From positions 1 through 64,000 of the forward strand of contig NZ_CATNVD010000002.1 of the NCBI RefSeq assembly GCF_951230155.1: a stretch of 64,000 nt of DNA, written 5' to 3'. Under the pieces are notes generated by a model. The model was not told the DNA's origin. It was given only the letters and a program-made list of their open reading frames with translations, and did no database searches. The position numbers and the translations under genes are program-made. Shown here one piece after another: positions 40,725 to 49,191 of the stretch (position 1 is the stretch's first letter; each line of letters begins with the position of its first letter). The stretch comes from Parablautia sp. Marseille-Q6255 (GTDB lineage: Bacteria > Bacillota > Clostridia > Lachnospirales > Lachnospiraceae).

Positions 40725-41942
40725 TTGCGGGCATATGAAAGACTTTTAAACTATGTAAAAATCCACACAACAAGCGATGAAAACAGTACGACAGTACCTA
40801 CAACTGCGCGTCAGTTTGACCTCGCGCGGGTACTTGTAGAAGAAATGAAAGCACTTGGGATCGCAGACGCACGCGTAGGAGAGAACTGCTACGTCTACGG
40901 AACTATTCCTGCCACACCGGGATACGAGGATAAGACAGCCATCGGGTTTATTTCGCACCTTGACACCGCGCCGGATTTCTGCGGAGCGCATGTCAATCCG
41001 CAGATCCACGAAAATTATGACGGCGGTGAAGTAGCGCTTGGCACAAGCGGCAAAACACTCTCTCCGGAAAAATTTCCACATCTGTCCGGCTTAAAAGGCC
41101 GCACACTGATCACAACAGACGGCACGACTCTGCTCGGAGCAGATGACAAGGCCGGGATCGCGGAGATCATGACTCTTGCGCAAGAGCTGATAGACAGCAA
41201 CGAACCACACGGAAAAGTATGTATCGGCTTTACTCCTGATGAAGAGGTCGGAAGCGGGGCAGCTGATTTTGATATTCCCGGCTTTGGCGCTCAGTTTGCT
41301 TACACGGCAGACGGCGGCTGCGAAAATGAGATTGTTTACGAAAACTTCAACGCCTGCGGCGCAGAGTTCGAGATCAATGGCTTCAATATCCATCCGGGAG
41401 AATCCAAAAATACTATGATCAATGCCTCACTTGTCGCGATGGAGATCAACAGCATGCTTCCCTCTGCCGAGACTCCGGCTCACACGGAACTGTATGAAGG
41501 CTTTTTCCACCTGACCGATATGGAAGGAACCGTAGAGCATGCAAAGCTCCAGTACATCGTGCGCGACCACAGCAGCGCGCATTTTGAAAGCCGTCAGGAA
41601 ACACTCCGGCACATCGAAAAGATCATCAATGAAAAATATGGAGAAGGCACTGCCAGACTGACGATCCATCAGCAGTATCGCAACATGGCGGAGGTCATCG
41701 CTCCCTGCATGCACCTGATCGACAATGCCAAAGATGCGATCCGCGAGCTTGGCATGGAGCCTGATGTAGCTCCGATCCGCGGCGGCACAGACGGTGCCCG
41801 TCTGAGCTTTTGCGGTCTGCCCTGCCCGAACCTCGGTACAGGAGGCTATGCATATCACGGCCCCTACGAGCACATCACAGCAGAGGGTATGGACTTCGCA
41901 GTAAAGGTAATGCGCGGGATTGTAAGACGTTACGCACAGTAA
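40725..41942 (+). CDS. pepT: Peptidase T (tripeptide aminopeptidase)
   Basis: A 405-residue M20B metallopeptidase that removes the N-terminal residue of tripeptides in the cytoplasm. Zinc-site motifs are present in order: FISHLDTAPD, LLGADDKAGIAEI, FTPDEEVGSGA, TADGG, and the C-terminal GGTDGARLS and GGYAYHGPYEH. Length is normal. It starts with TTG 40725 after AGGAG. Monocistronic, with a terminator at 41999-42060. Confidence 0.95.
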   Translation: MRAYERLLNYVKIHTTSDENSTTVPTTARQFDLARVLVEEMKALGIADARVGENCYVYGTIPATPGYEDKTAIGFISHLDTAPDFCGAHVNPQIHENYDGGEVALGTSGKTLSPEKFPHLSGLKGRTLITTDGTTLLGADDKAGIAEIMTLAQELIDSNEPHGKVCIGFTPDEEVGSGAADFDIPGFGAQFAYTADGGCENEIVYENFNACGAEFEINGFNIHPGESKNTMINASLVAMEINSMLPSAETPAHTELYEGFFHLTDMEGTVEHAKLQYIVRDHSSAHFESRQETLRHIEKIINEKYGEGTARLTIHQQYRNMAEVIAPCMHLIDNAKDAIRELGMEPDVAPIRGGTDGARLSFCGLPCPNLGTGGYAYHGPYEHITAEGMDFAVKVMRGIVRRYAQ

Positions 41943-41998
41943 TACACTCGCAGGCAGCCGCTACGTTCTGCACTCTTTTATAACGAATATACAAAAAC

Positions 41999-42060
41999 AA
42001 AGCATATCCTTCCCGCCCTTCCACCTATGATAGATTGTGGGGCTTTGTAGGATATGCTTT
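41999..42060 (+). terminator. Terminator shared by pepT and the patatin gene
   Basis: AAAGCATATCCT pairs perfectly with AGGATATGCTTT over a loop of 38 nt with further pairing, followed by TTTTTGTTTT. The A-run on its left side would also serve the convergent minus-strand patatin gene. Confidence 0.8.
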
Positions 42061-42089
42061 TTGTTTTGCCTGTTAAATATCTATTTTGA

Positions 42090-42986
42090 TTACCGATGCA
42101 GAAGTATCCGCTTCCTGCTCACACATTCCTCCCGCTGCGCCAGCCAGTCCTTCAGCGCCGGATACAGCTTCTCTGCCATCTCATAGCCATGCCAGTAAAA
42201 ATCCTCCAGCTTCTCCAGGTCACGCTCTGTCCTGCTCACACACGGCAGCTCCGGACGGATCACAAAAACTCTGCCTGCTTTTTCCAGTCGGTCGATCAGA
42301 TCCATCTCTCTGTTATAGATATGACTGCGCCGCATCAGTGCGCGTGCCAGCATCGGATATTTCCGATAATGGATCCTTGCCAGCTTTGCCACCGTGGAAG
42401 CGCCCTCTTTTTTATAATAGCCGCGCCCTCTGGTCAGGATCACGATATTATAGTCGAAGCCATCTGCGATCGCTTTCTGGACCGGCACAGAATCTGCAAT
42501 CCCTCCGTCGAGCATCGGTATCCCGTCTACTTCCACTATGGGAGAGACAAACGGCAGACTCGAGGATGCCCGGCAGGCAGCCATCATACGCTTCTGATCA
42601 TGATATTCCTCAATAAATTCCGCCCGGCCGGTCAGACAGTTTGTCGTTGTCAGCAGGCATCTGGTCGGAGACTTCACGTAGGATTTAAAATCAAACGGAT
42701 AATCGTGATTTGGAAACTGGTCAAAAATCAGATCCATGTTCATAAAGTATCTGGTCTTCATCATGGTGCGCATACCGTACAGCTCATAGTCGAGCTGTGC
42801 GTCAAGCATGCATTCTTTTGTACGCAGTATCTGCCCCGACACATAATCCACTGCATTACAGGCTCCTGCCGAAACGCCGATCACATATGGGACCATCACT
42901 TTTTTCTTCATCAGGCTGTCAAGCACTCCGCTCGTAAAGATACCGCGCTGTCCTCCGCCCTCTAAAATCATCCCTGTTTTTTTCAT
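42090..42986 (-). CDS. Patatin-like phospholipase
   Basis: A 298-residue patatin-family lipid acyl hydrolase with a Ser-Asp dyad. The oxyanion loop is LEGGGQRGIFTSG, the nucleophile is in GVSAGACNA, and the Asp is in MLDGGIADSVPV. It has no signal peptide, so it acts on internal phospholipid or acyl substrates. GGGGGAGAG precedes ATG 42986. It resembles the YjjU/RssA-type small patatins of bacteria. Confidence 0.9.
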   Translation of the reverse strand: MKKTGMILEGGGQRGIFTSGVLDSLMKKKVMVPYVIGVSAGACNAVDYVSGQILRTKECMLDAQLDYELYGMRTMMKTRYFMNMDLIFDQFPNHDYPFDFKSYVKSPTRCLLTTTNCLTGRAEFIEEYHDQKRMMAACRASSSLPFVSPIVEVDGIPMLDGGIADSVPVQKAIADGFDYNIVILTRGRGYYKKEGASTVAKLARIHYRKYPMLARALMRRSHIYNREMDLIDRLEKAGRVFVIRPELPCVSRTERDLEKLEDFYWHGYEMAEKLYPALKDWLAQREECVSRKRILLHR

Positions 42987-43006
42987 GAACTCTCCCCCGC
43001 TGCATA

Positions 43007-44353
43007 TTACTCTGCCGCAGTCTGCTCCTCTGTCGCTGCCTCTGTCACTGCTTCCGTCTGCACCTCGCTGTCTGCTTCTTCCGGCTCATCTGCAGGAGCC
43101 TCTGTCTGTGCTTCTGCAGCCTCTGTTTCACCCTCTTCGCCTTCTGTATCGGCCTGTGCCTCTTCGATCACTGCGTTATCAAGGAGGAAGTCTAATGTCT
43201 TATCCTGCAGAACGCTGATGCGCACTACGTCCTCGCCGTACGCTGCGATAAATTCCTCTGCTGTCTCAAATCCAAAATCCTGCGCTGCCGCCGCGAGGTC
43301 TTCATCTGTCACCTCGATGCCCTCGGTCTCAGCGATCGCTTTGAGGTACAGTTCCTGCTGGAGATTCTGCTGTGCAGCCATCACGAGCTGCTCAGAGAAA
43401 TCCTCTTCCGTCAGCCCCATAAAAGAGCTCAGAAATTCTTCAAAATCCATGGAATACTGCTCTGCCATGCTGCGATAGTAGGAATCCATATTTGCCACAC
43501 CGTAGTCCACCATCTCCTGCGGGTACTCGTTGATCTTGGAATTGCCTGCTACCTGTGTGAGCAGATCTGATTTGAGCATCGTATCTCTTTGCTCCTGCGC
43601 CTGTGCTTCAAGATCTGTGCGGACACTGTCCCGATATCCTGCCACATCCGTATATTCTCCGTCAGAAATCGTAGAAGCCAGCTCATCTGTCAGCTCCGGC
43701 ATACGCTTGATCTCATTTACAGTAACTGTAAATACAACCTCTTTTCCTGCAAGGTCTGCATTGCCATAGTTCTCCGGGAATGTCAGCGGAAGGTCGATCG
43801 TCTCTCCGACTGCCACTCCGATCAGTCCATCCTCAAATCCGTCGATAAAAGAATCTGAGCCGATCACCAGATCGTATCCTTTTGCTGTGCCTCCGTCAAA
43901 GGCCTCGCCATTGAGCTTTCCTTCGTAGTCGATATTCGCGGTGTCTCCGTCCTCGACCGCACCTTCTGTCACTGTCTCCATCGCGTCTGAAAGCTGAATA
44001 TTCTGACGTACGACCTCATCGATCTGATCCTCGGTCACCTCGATCGGCTGATCTGCAACCGTCAGCCCCTTATACTCACCGAGTGTCACATAGTCGAGCG
44101 CCTGATAATCCGGACGCTCCGGCAGTGCCTCTGTCTCCCCGTCTGCCTCTGTATCTGTCTGCGCCTCGCCGTCTGCATCTTCCTGCGTATCCTCTGTCTG
44201 TGCTTCCTCGCTCTGTGTCTCCTCTTCTGCCGAAGTCTCTGCGGCCTCCGTCACAGTTTCTGTCTCCTCAGCCATAACCGCCATTGGCGCGATCGAAGCT
44301 GCTGTCATCGCAAAAGTACAAAGCAAAGCTGCCATTAAATTCTTTCTTCTCAT
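43007..44353 (-). CDS. Secreted FKBP/trigger factor-type peptidyl-prolyl isomerase
   Basis: A 448-residue exported protein. ATG 44353 gives a clear signal peptide (MRRKNLMAALLCTFAMTAASIAPMAVMA). A Thr/Glu-rich linker is followed by an FKBP domain (VEDGDTANIDYEGKLNGEAFDGG ... GSDSFIDGFEDGLIGVAVGE, about residues 135-220), then a helical region like the trigger factor C-terminus, then another Ala/Glu/Thr-rich tail. It would fold secreted proteins outside the membrane, like PrsA but with an FKBP core. The ribosome-binding domain of true trigger factor is absent. Confidence 0.85.
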   Translation of the reverse strand: MRRKNLMAALLCTFAMTAASIAPMAVMAEETETVTEAAETSAEEETQSEEAQTEDTQEDADGEAQTDTEADGETEALPERPDYQALDYVTLGEYKGLTVADQPIEVTEDQIDEVVRQNIQLSDAMETVTEGAVEDGDTANIDYEGKLNGEAFDGGTAKGYDLVIGSDSFIDGFEDGLIGVAVGETIDLPLTFPENYGNADLAGKEVVFTVTVNEIKRMPELTDELASTISDGEYTDVAGYRDSVRTDLEAQAQEQRDTMLKSDLLTQVAGNSKINEYPQEMVDYGVANMDSYYRSMAEQYSMDFEEFLSSFMGLTEEDFSEQLVMAAQQNLQQELYLKAIAETEGIEVTDEDLAAAAQDFGFETAEEFIAAYGEDVVRISVLQDKTLDFLLDNAVIEEAQADTEGEEGETEAAEAQTEAPADEPEEADSEVQTEAVTEAATEEQTAAE

Positions 44354-44518
44354 ATCGTCGATCCTTTCTGAAATAAAATTTGTCCTTGCACGATTATAGC
44401 ACAGTCCATTCTGTATTTGGTGAACAAAGTGTGTTTTTAAGAAAAAATAAAGAATGATTGCACTTTTTTCCAAAGAATGATAGAATATATTTCGGATTAT
44501 AAACACACGGAGGTACAT

Positions 44519-44980
44519 ATGTCTGCTTTAAATGTTTTACTTATCATACTACTGATCCTTGTCATAGGTCTTGTTGTCCTTTATTTTGTCGGACGGAAAA
44601 TGCAGAAAAAACAGGCGGTGCAGCAGGAGCAGATGGAGGCTGCGAAGCAGACCGTCTCGATGCTGGTCATTGACAAAAAAAGACTGCCGCTCAAACAGTC
44701 GGGGCTGCCGCAGATGGTGATCGACCAGACGCCAAAGCTTATGCGCCGCTCCAAGCTGCCGATCGTAAAAGCCAAGATCGGTCCGAGGATCATGACACTC
44801 GTCAGCGATGCCGCGATCTTTGATACCATTCCTGTAAAGAAAGAGGTAAAGGCCGTTGTCAGCGGTATCTATATTATGGAAGTGAAGGGTGTCCGCGGTC
44901 CGCTTGAGACGGTACAGAAGAAGAAAGGCTTCTGGGCAAGGACAAAAGATAAATTCCGCAGAAAGAAAAACAAAGAATAA
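44519..44980 (+). CDS. Conserved small membrane-anchored protein, function unknown
   Basis: A 153-residue protein with an N-terminal membrane helix (ALNVLLIILLILVIGLVVLYFVG), a Gln/Glu-rich stretch and a basic cytoplasmic domain (LLVIDKKRLPL-like segment, KIGPRIMTLVSDAAIFDTIPVKKEVKAVVSGIYIMEVKG). It ends in a Lys/Arg-rich tail. I recognise it only as a type of conserved clostridial hypothetical. ATG 44519 follows CGGAGG. The group II intron begins 7 bp after its stop. Confidence 0.7.
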   Translation: MSALNVLLIILLILVIGLVVLYFVGRKMQKKQAVQQEQMEAAKQTVSMLVIDKKRLPLKQSGLPQMVIDQTPKLMRRSKLPIVKAKIGPRIMTLVSDAAIFDTIPVKKEVKAVVSGIYIMEVKGVRGPLETVQKKKGFWARTKDKFRRKKNKE

Positions 44981-44986
44981 AAAATA

Positions 44987-46896
44987 ATCGAGTAGGAGGC
45001 GGTGATTAGCCGCCGTCCTCTCACACCACCGTGCGTACCGTTCGGTACACGGCGGTTTCAATAGTTGATGTGCAGAGACTGATAGGCTGTGGCTAAATCA
45101 TAGAAGCCCCAGTTTATCAGTCTTTCTTTTGTTAATGCTCTTTTGACCACACCCGTGTTAGACATCCTCCAGTAGGATTTTCTGCTGTATGCTCCTTCGC
45201 ATGCTGCCCACTCTGATAACCCCAGTCCTATCAGCTTTCTCCTCCTGGTCTTTGGCAGTTTCCACTGTTTCCAGATACACATCCGTATCCGGCGGTACAG
45301 CCATCCGTTCACGCTTTCGATATTGTTCTTCATATCCGCTATCCCATAATAGTTTAGCCATCCTCTCATGTAGACTTTTACCTTTTCCATAGTTCGGACG
45401 ACACTTCCGCACTTGCTCCGGGAAGTGAGCCTGCGCAGTTCATCCTTGGCTTTCTCCCATGACTTTCCATGGACTCGGATATAGATTCCTTTTCCGTTCT
45501 TCCCAAAACAGAAGCCAAGGAACTTAAAATTTCGGATTGCGAATACACTGACTGTCCGGCTCTTTTCCCGGTTCACTCTCAGTTTCAACGTTTCCTCCAG
45601 ATATTTCGTGCTGGATTCCAGCAGTCGCTCTGCGGCCCGTTCGCTTTTCGCCAGCAGTACGATATCGTCTGCGTAGCGGATGCATGGCACACCCCGCCTG
45701 TGAAACTCCCAGTCGAATTCATTCAGATACACGTTTGCTAAGAGTGGAGATAGATTTCCTCCTTGCGGGGAGCCTTCCTCCGTCTCTGTTACAACACCGT
45801 TTTCCATCACTCCGCTCTTCAGATATCGCTTTACCATCTGTACCACTCTTTCATCTTTTACCTGTTTCCTCAACTGGTTCAGCAGTATCGTATGGTTCAG
45901 CGTATCAAAGTATCTCGACAGGTCGAGGACGACTGCCCTCGTATATCCCTGCTCGATGTACTCTTTTATCCTCCTGACAGCGTCTTTTGCCCCTCGACCC
46001 GGACGATAGCCATAACTGTCCTTCGAGAACAGAGGTTCATAGATTGGCATCAGCTGCTGTGCCATGGCCTGTTGGATGATGCGGTCTATGACAGTAGGGA
46101 TTCCTAGCTTTCTTGTCCCTCCATCCGGCTTCGGGATCTCCACTCTCCTGACTGGGGAAGGGCTATATTTCCCCTTCCTGATTCTTTCTACCAGTTCGTG
46201 ATTATTCTCCCTCAACCATGGTAACGCCGCTTCAATAGTCATCCCATCAACTCCTGGCGCTCCCTTGTTCGCCTTCACTCTTTTGTAAGCTCTGTTCAGG
46301 TTATCCTTATTCAGTATCTTACTTAGGATATCTGGCTCTGCACTGTCCCTTTCCTTCCATATCCGGTTGAATGAGCGGTGCGCTCTCACATACCCTTTGC
46401 GTTCCGCGCTATCTCTTTGTGAGCAGCTTTCTCTGTTTTCTGTACCCATTCTGCCCATTCCTCCTTTCCCAGTCGTACGAAAGACTCCTATTGATTCAGC
46501 CCTTCGCTGAAAAAAAATCAACTACTATGGCCTCTGCTGACTTCTGTACGTTCAGCGTTACCTTCCGATAACGGTTACTCTTTTCAGAGCGTTCCGTACA
46601 GACCTCCCTGGGTACCACACGTTTCTTTCCCTCCATCCATCTGCCGCATTTACTGCACATGATTCCGTGTAGTTATCGGGCTTCATCTTGTCTTGCAGAC
46701 TTACCCTCATGTACAGCCTTATATGCGATTTCTGTCCGTCAGACCAGAGGTTTGCCCGTGGGTTAGTAAGTTTCCCACATCTGGCTTCCTTCAGATTCCA
46801 TCTCACGATGGACACCCTTGCCTTCGGCTATATCCTTCCCACTACCGGGCGAATTCGGGACTTGCACCCGTTAGAAACGTGCGCCGCCAGGCGCAC
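44987..46896 (-). mobile_element. Class C group II intron
   Basis: The intron spans about 1.9 kb on the minus strand. The 5' end is GTGCGCC (from 46896), and a structured non-coding region of about 450 nt precedes the maturase gene. The 3' part after the maturase (45057-44987) contains a domain V-like hairpin (GAACGGTACG region) and ends near CCTACTCGAT. It sits a few bases after the hairpin and T-run of a rho-independent terminator, the insertion habit of bacterial class C introns. Exact ends are inferred from these motifs and could be off by a few bases. Confidence 0.8.
45058..46449 (-). CDS. ltrA: Group II intron reverse transcriptase/maturase
   Basis: A 463-residue LtrA-type protein encoded within the intron. 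The RT domain shows the blocks GAPGVDGMTIE, IPKPDGGTRKLGIPTVIDRIIQQA, GYRPGRGAKDAV, EGSPQGGNLSPLLANVYL and the catalytic RYADDIVLLA. A group II maturase domain follows (GWLNYYGIADM). There is no C-terminal HNH endonuclease, as in class C introns. ATG 46449 follows AAAGGAGG at 10 nt. The frame is intact, so the intron may still be mobile and splice. Confidence 0.93.
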   Translation of the reverse strand: MGTENRESCSQRDSAERKGYVRAHRSFNRIWKERDSAEPDILSKILNKDNLNRAYKRVKANKGAPGVDGMTIEAALPWLRENNHELVERIRKGKYSPSPVRRVEIPKPDGGTRKLGIPTVIDRIIQQAMAQQLMPIYEPLFSKDSYGYRPGRGAKDAVRRIKEYIEQGYTRAVVLDLSRYFDTLNHTILLNQLRKQVKDERVVQMVKRYLKSGVMENGVVTETEEGSPQGGNLSPLLANVYLNEFDWEFHRRGVPCIRYADDIVLLAKSERAAERLLESSTKYLEETLKLRVNREKSRTVSVFAIRNFKFLGFCFGKNGKGIYIRVHGKSWEKAKDELRRLTSRSKCGSVVRTMEKVKVYMRGWLNYYGIADMKNNIESVNGWLYRRIRMCIWKQWKLPKTRRRKLIGLGLSEWAACEGAYSRKSYWRMSNTGVVKRALTKERLINWGFYDLATAYQSLHINY

Positions 46897-46911
46897 AAGA
46901 GTAAAAAAATT

Positions 46912-46959
46912 ATCCCTCTTCGGGACGGACGCCTGATGGCTTCCAGTCCAAAGAGGGAT
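46912..46959. terminator. Bidirectional terminator beside the intron
   Basis: ATCCCTCTT pairs with AAGAGGGAT, with seven T on each side depending on strand. It ends the minus-strand DUF1934 gene and, before intron insertion, would also have ended the plus-strand gene at 44980. The intron begins 16 bp past the stem on the minus strand. Confidence 0.85.
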
Positions 46960-46963
46960 TTTT

Positions 46964-47416
46964 TTACCTTAAATGAAAGAGGCCGCTGTCCTTCTCCATC
47001 ACCTTTATCTCAATACGGCAGTCGGCAATGCGCTGATAATTGACTTCCAGATCATACTCCACGCAGATATCAAGCTCCTGCTCCTGCTCCTTTACCTGCA
47101 TATCTGTGACCGTGACACCTGCCAGCAGATTTCCAAACGGTGTATTGTACCAGCTTTCACTCTTTTTGTCCCGCTCAAAAACCATTTTGGTACTCATCGC
47201 TCCGTTTTTCTGCACCTCCAGAAAGCCGTCCTTTAACGATATCCGGTTTCGGATGCGCTGTGTTCCATCCTGCGGCTGTTCTTCATAAAAAATATAATGC
47301 TTCCCGTCTTTAAAATAATATTTCCCGGGAGAGATCACCTCGATCTCTTCCTGTTCTCCATCCTTATCCAGCGTATGAAGACCCTTTACACTGACCAAAA
47401 TATCTTCCTTTATCAT
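46964..47416 (-). CDS. DUF1934 family protein
   Basis: A 150-residue cytoplasmic beta-barrel protein of the DUF1934/YwiB family, lipocalin-like, function unknown. Typical features are the DILVSVKGLHTLD start, the YYFKDGKHYIFYEEQ segment, and TPFGNLLAGVTVTDM near the middle. It begins 1 bp after the murI stop, so it is in the same operon. Confidence 0.85.
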   Translation of the reverse strand: MIKEDILVSVKGLHTLDKDGEQEEIEVISPGKYYFKDGKHYIFYEEQPQDGTQRIRNRISLKDGFLEVQKNGAMSTKMVFERDKKSESWYNTPFGNLLAGVTVTDMQVKEQEQELDICVEYDLEVNYQRIADCRIEIKVMEKDSGLFHLR

Positions 47417-47417
47417 C

Positions 47418-48260
47418 TTAGTATTCCTCTATATTGATCTTCCGGATCGTTTCCACGTCATACGGTAAGATCGAATTTGCGAAATTTTTAAACTTATCAG
47501 CCGCGTCACTCACAAAAAAGCGGTACGGCTCCTGTCCCGGCTCCTTTTCGCCCGGGTTTGCGATCCCCCGCTGCAAAAGCAGACGCTCCAGCTCCTTGGC
47601 TGTCTCATATGCCGGGTTTACAAGTGTTACTGCATCACCGGCTATCCTTCCTACAAGAGACCGCAGCAGCGGATAGTGCGTACAGCCCAGGATCAGCGTA
47701 TCAATATCCTTGCGCAGCAGCTCATCCAGATATCTCTTTGCCACCTCTTCTGTGACAGGATCCTTTAGCCATCCCTCCTCCACAAGCGGCACAAACAGAG
47801 GACATGCCTTTCCATACACCGTGATCGTCGGATCAATCTGCCGGATCATCTGGCGATACATGTGGCTGTTGATCGTGCTCTCTGTACCGATCACACCGAT
47901 GCGCCCGTTTTCTGTCACACCGGAGGCTACTCTTGCACCCGGTTTTACTACTCCGATGATCGGAATATCCAGTTCCTTCTCTACCTCCTCAAGCGCCAGC
48001 GCACTCGCTGTATTGCAGGCGATCACGATCGCCTTTACGTTTTGTGTGCGCAAAAAACGGATGATCTGGCGGGAAAACCGGATAATCGTCTCTTTTGATT
48101 TGCTTCCGTACGGCAGCCGCGCAGTATCTCCGAAATACACAATGCGCTCATTCGGCAGATTTCTCATGATCTCCCGCGCTACTGTCAGTCCTCCTACACC
48201 TGAATCAAACACACCGACTGCTGCACGGCAGTCTGTATTTTCTATTTTACAATCCTTCAT
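47418..48260 (-). CDS. murI: Glutamate racemase
   Basis: A 280-residue racemase that makes D-glutamate for peptidoglycan. Both catalytic Cys are visible: VIACNTASA in the first half and ILGCTHYPLL in the second. The family start GVFDSGVGGLTVAREI and RIVYFGDTARLPYG are also intact. Confidence 0.95.
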   Translation of the reverse strand: MKDCKIENTDCRAAVGVFDSGVGGLTVAREIMRNLPNERIVYFGDTARLPYGSKSKETIIRFSRQIIRFLRTQNVKAIVIACNTASALALEEVEKELDIPIIGVVKPGARVASGVTENGRIGVIGTESTINSHMYRQMIRQIDPTITVYGKACPLFVPLVEEGWLKDPVTEEVAKRYLDELLRKDIDTLILGCTHYPLLRSLVGRIAGDAVTLVNPAYETAKELERLLLQRGIANPGEKEPGQEPYRFFVSDAADKFKNFANSILPYDVETIRKINIEEY

Positions 48261-48364
48261 GATCTGATACCGTCAGATGCTGCGCCCGATAAGTGCGCAC
48301 CTGTCTGCCTGTTTCCTTTCTGATGCATATTTTCCATACTCCGCCTGGAAATATCTCATTATTT

Positions 48365-49009
48365 TTACGCAAAGATCAGCGGCTCTCCGTCAAGAAAGGC
48401 AAAGCTCACCGGTTTCTGCTCTGGAAATCCGGCGCGGCCGTTTGTCCCCTCTGTCACTGCCTCACGCAGCTCTTCGATCTGTTCCCCCGGCACGAGTGTC
48501 TCTACTGTCACAATATCCGTATACTCAGAATTGGTGACTGTCAGACCTCGCTGTCCCAACAGGTACTGGATCTTTCCTATTCCATTGTAGTCCGTCCTGA
48601 TCTGAAGCAGTACTCCGTCCTTTTTTTCTATCACAACACTGCCGCGCAGCCCTTCCTGCACACTGCGGGAATAAGCGCGCACGAGTCCGCCTGTCCCAAG
48701 CAGTGTGCCTCCAAAATACCGTGTCACCACGACTGCTGCATTGTGGATCTCCTCCCCGAGAAGAACATCCAGCATCGGCCGCCCCGCCGTCCCCTGCGGC
48801 TCACCGTCGTCGCTGCAGCGCTGGATCTCATAATTCTCGCCGATCACATAGGCAAAACAGTTATGTGTTGCATTCCAGTACTTCTTTTTCATAGCGGCAA
48901 TAAAATCCAACGCCTCCTGCTCACTCTCTGCCGGGATCACAGTCGCGATAAAACGTGATTTTTTCTCGATCAGTTCTCCCTCTCCGCCTTTATAAACAAT
49001 CTTCATCAT
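48365..49009 (-). CDS. YigZ/IMPACT family protein
   Basis: A 214-residue member of the YigZ/UPF0029 (IMPACT) family. The N-terminal domain has KKSRFIATVIPAESEQEALDFI, then CFAYVIGENYEIQRCSDDGEPQGTAGRPML and VVVTRYFGGTLLGTGGLVRAY, the family's hallmark. A small C-terminal DUF1949 domain follows. The start is placed at the double ATG 49009, after AAAGGAAG. Function in bacteria is not settled; a translation-related role is suggested for relatives. Confidence 0.92.
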   Translation of the reverse strand: MMKIVYKGGEGELIEKKSRFIATVIPAESEQEALDFIAAMKKKYWNATHNCFAYVIGENYEIQRCSDDGEPQGTAGRPMLDVLLGEEIHNAAVVVTRYFGGTLLGTGGLVRAYSRSVQEGLRGSVVIEKKDGVLLQIRTDYNGIGKIQYLLGQRGLTVTNSEYTDIVTVETLVPGEQIEELREAVTEGTNGRAGFPEQKPVSFAFLDGEPLIFA

Positions 49010-49191
49010 ACGATATCTTCCTTTATATGACGCTGCCATCCGGATACGGTATCTCCATTTTGCATGATCAGACAGCAGCTTTTTCCTTTTCCTATAGTAC
49101 CAAAAAAGCCCCTGCTTTACAAGTGTGGAATAAGGTTCCAGAAAACAGAGATACTGTTAACAAACGGATGTAAGCAAAGGAGGACCTGTTT

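Noticed and set aside
42096-42965. Plus-strand frame of 289 codons
   Set aside because: Antisense to the complete patatin-like gene, with no start site or motif.
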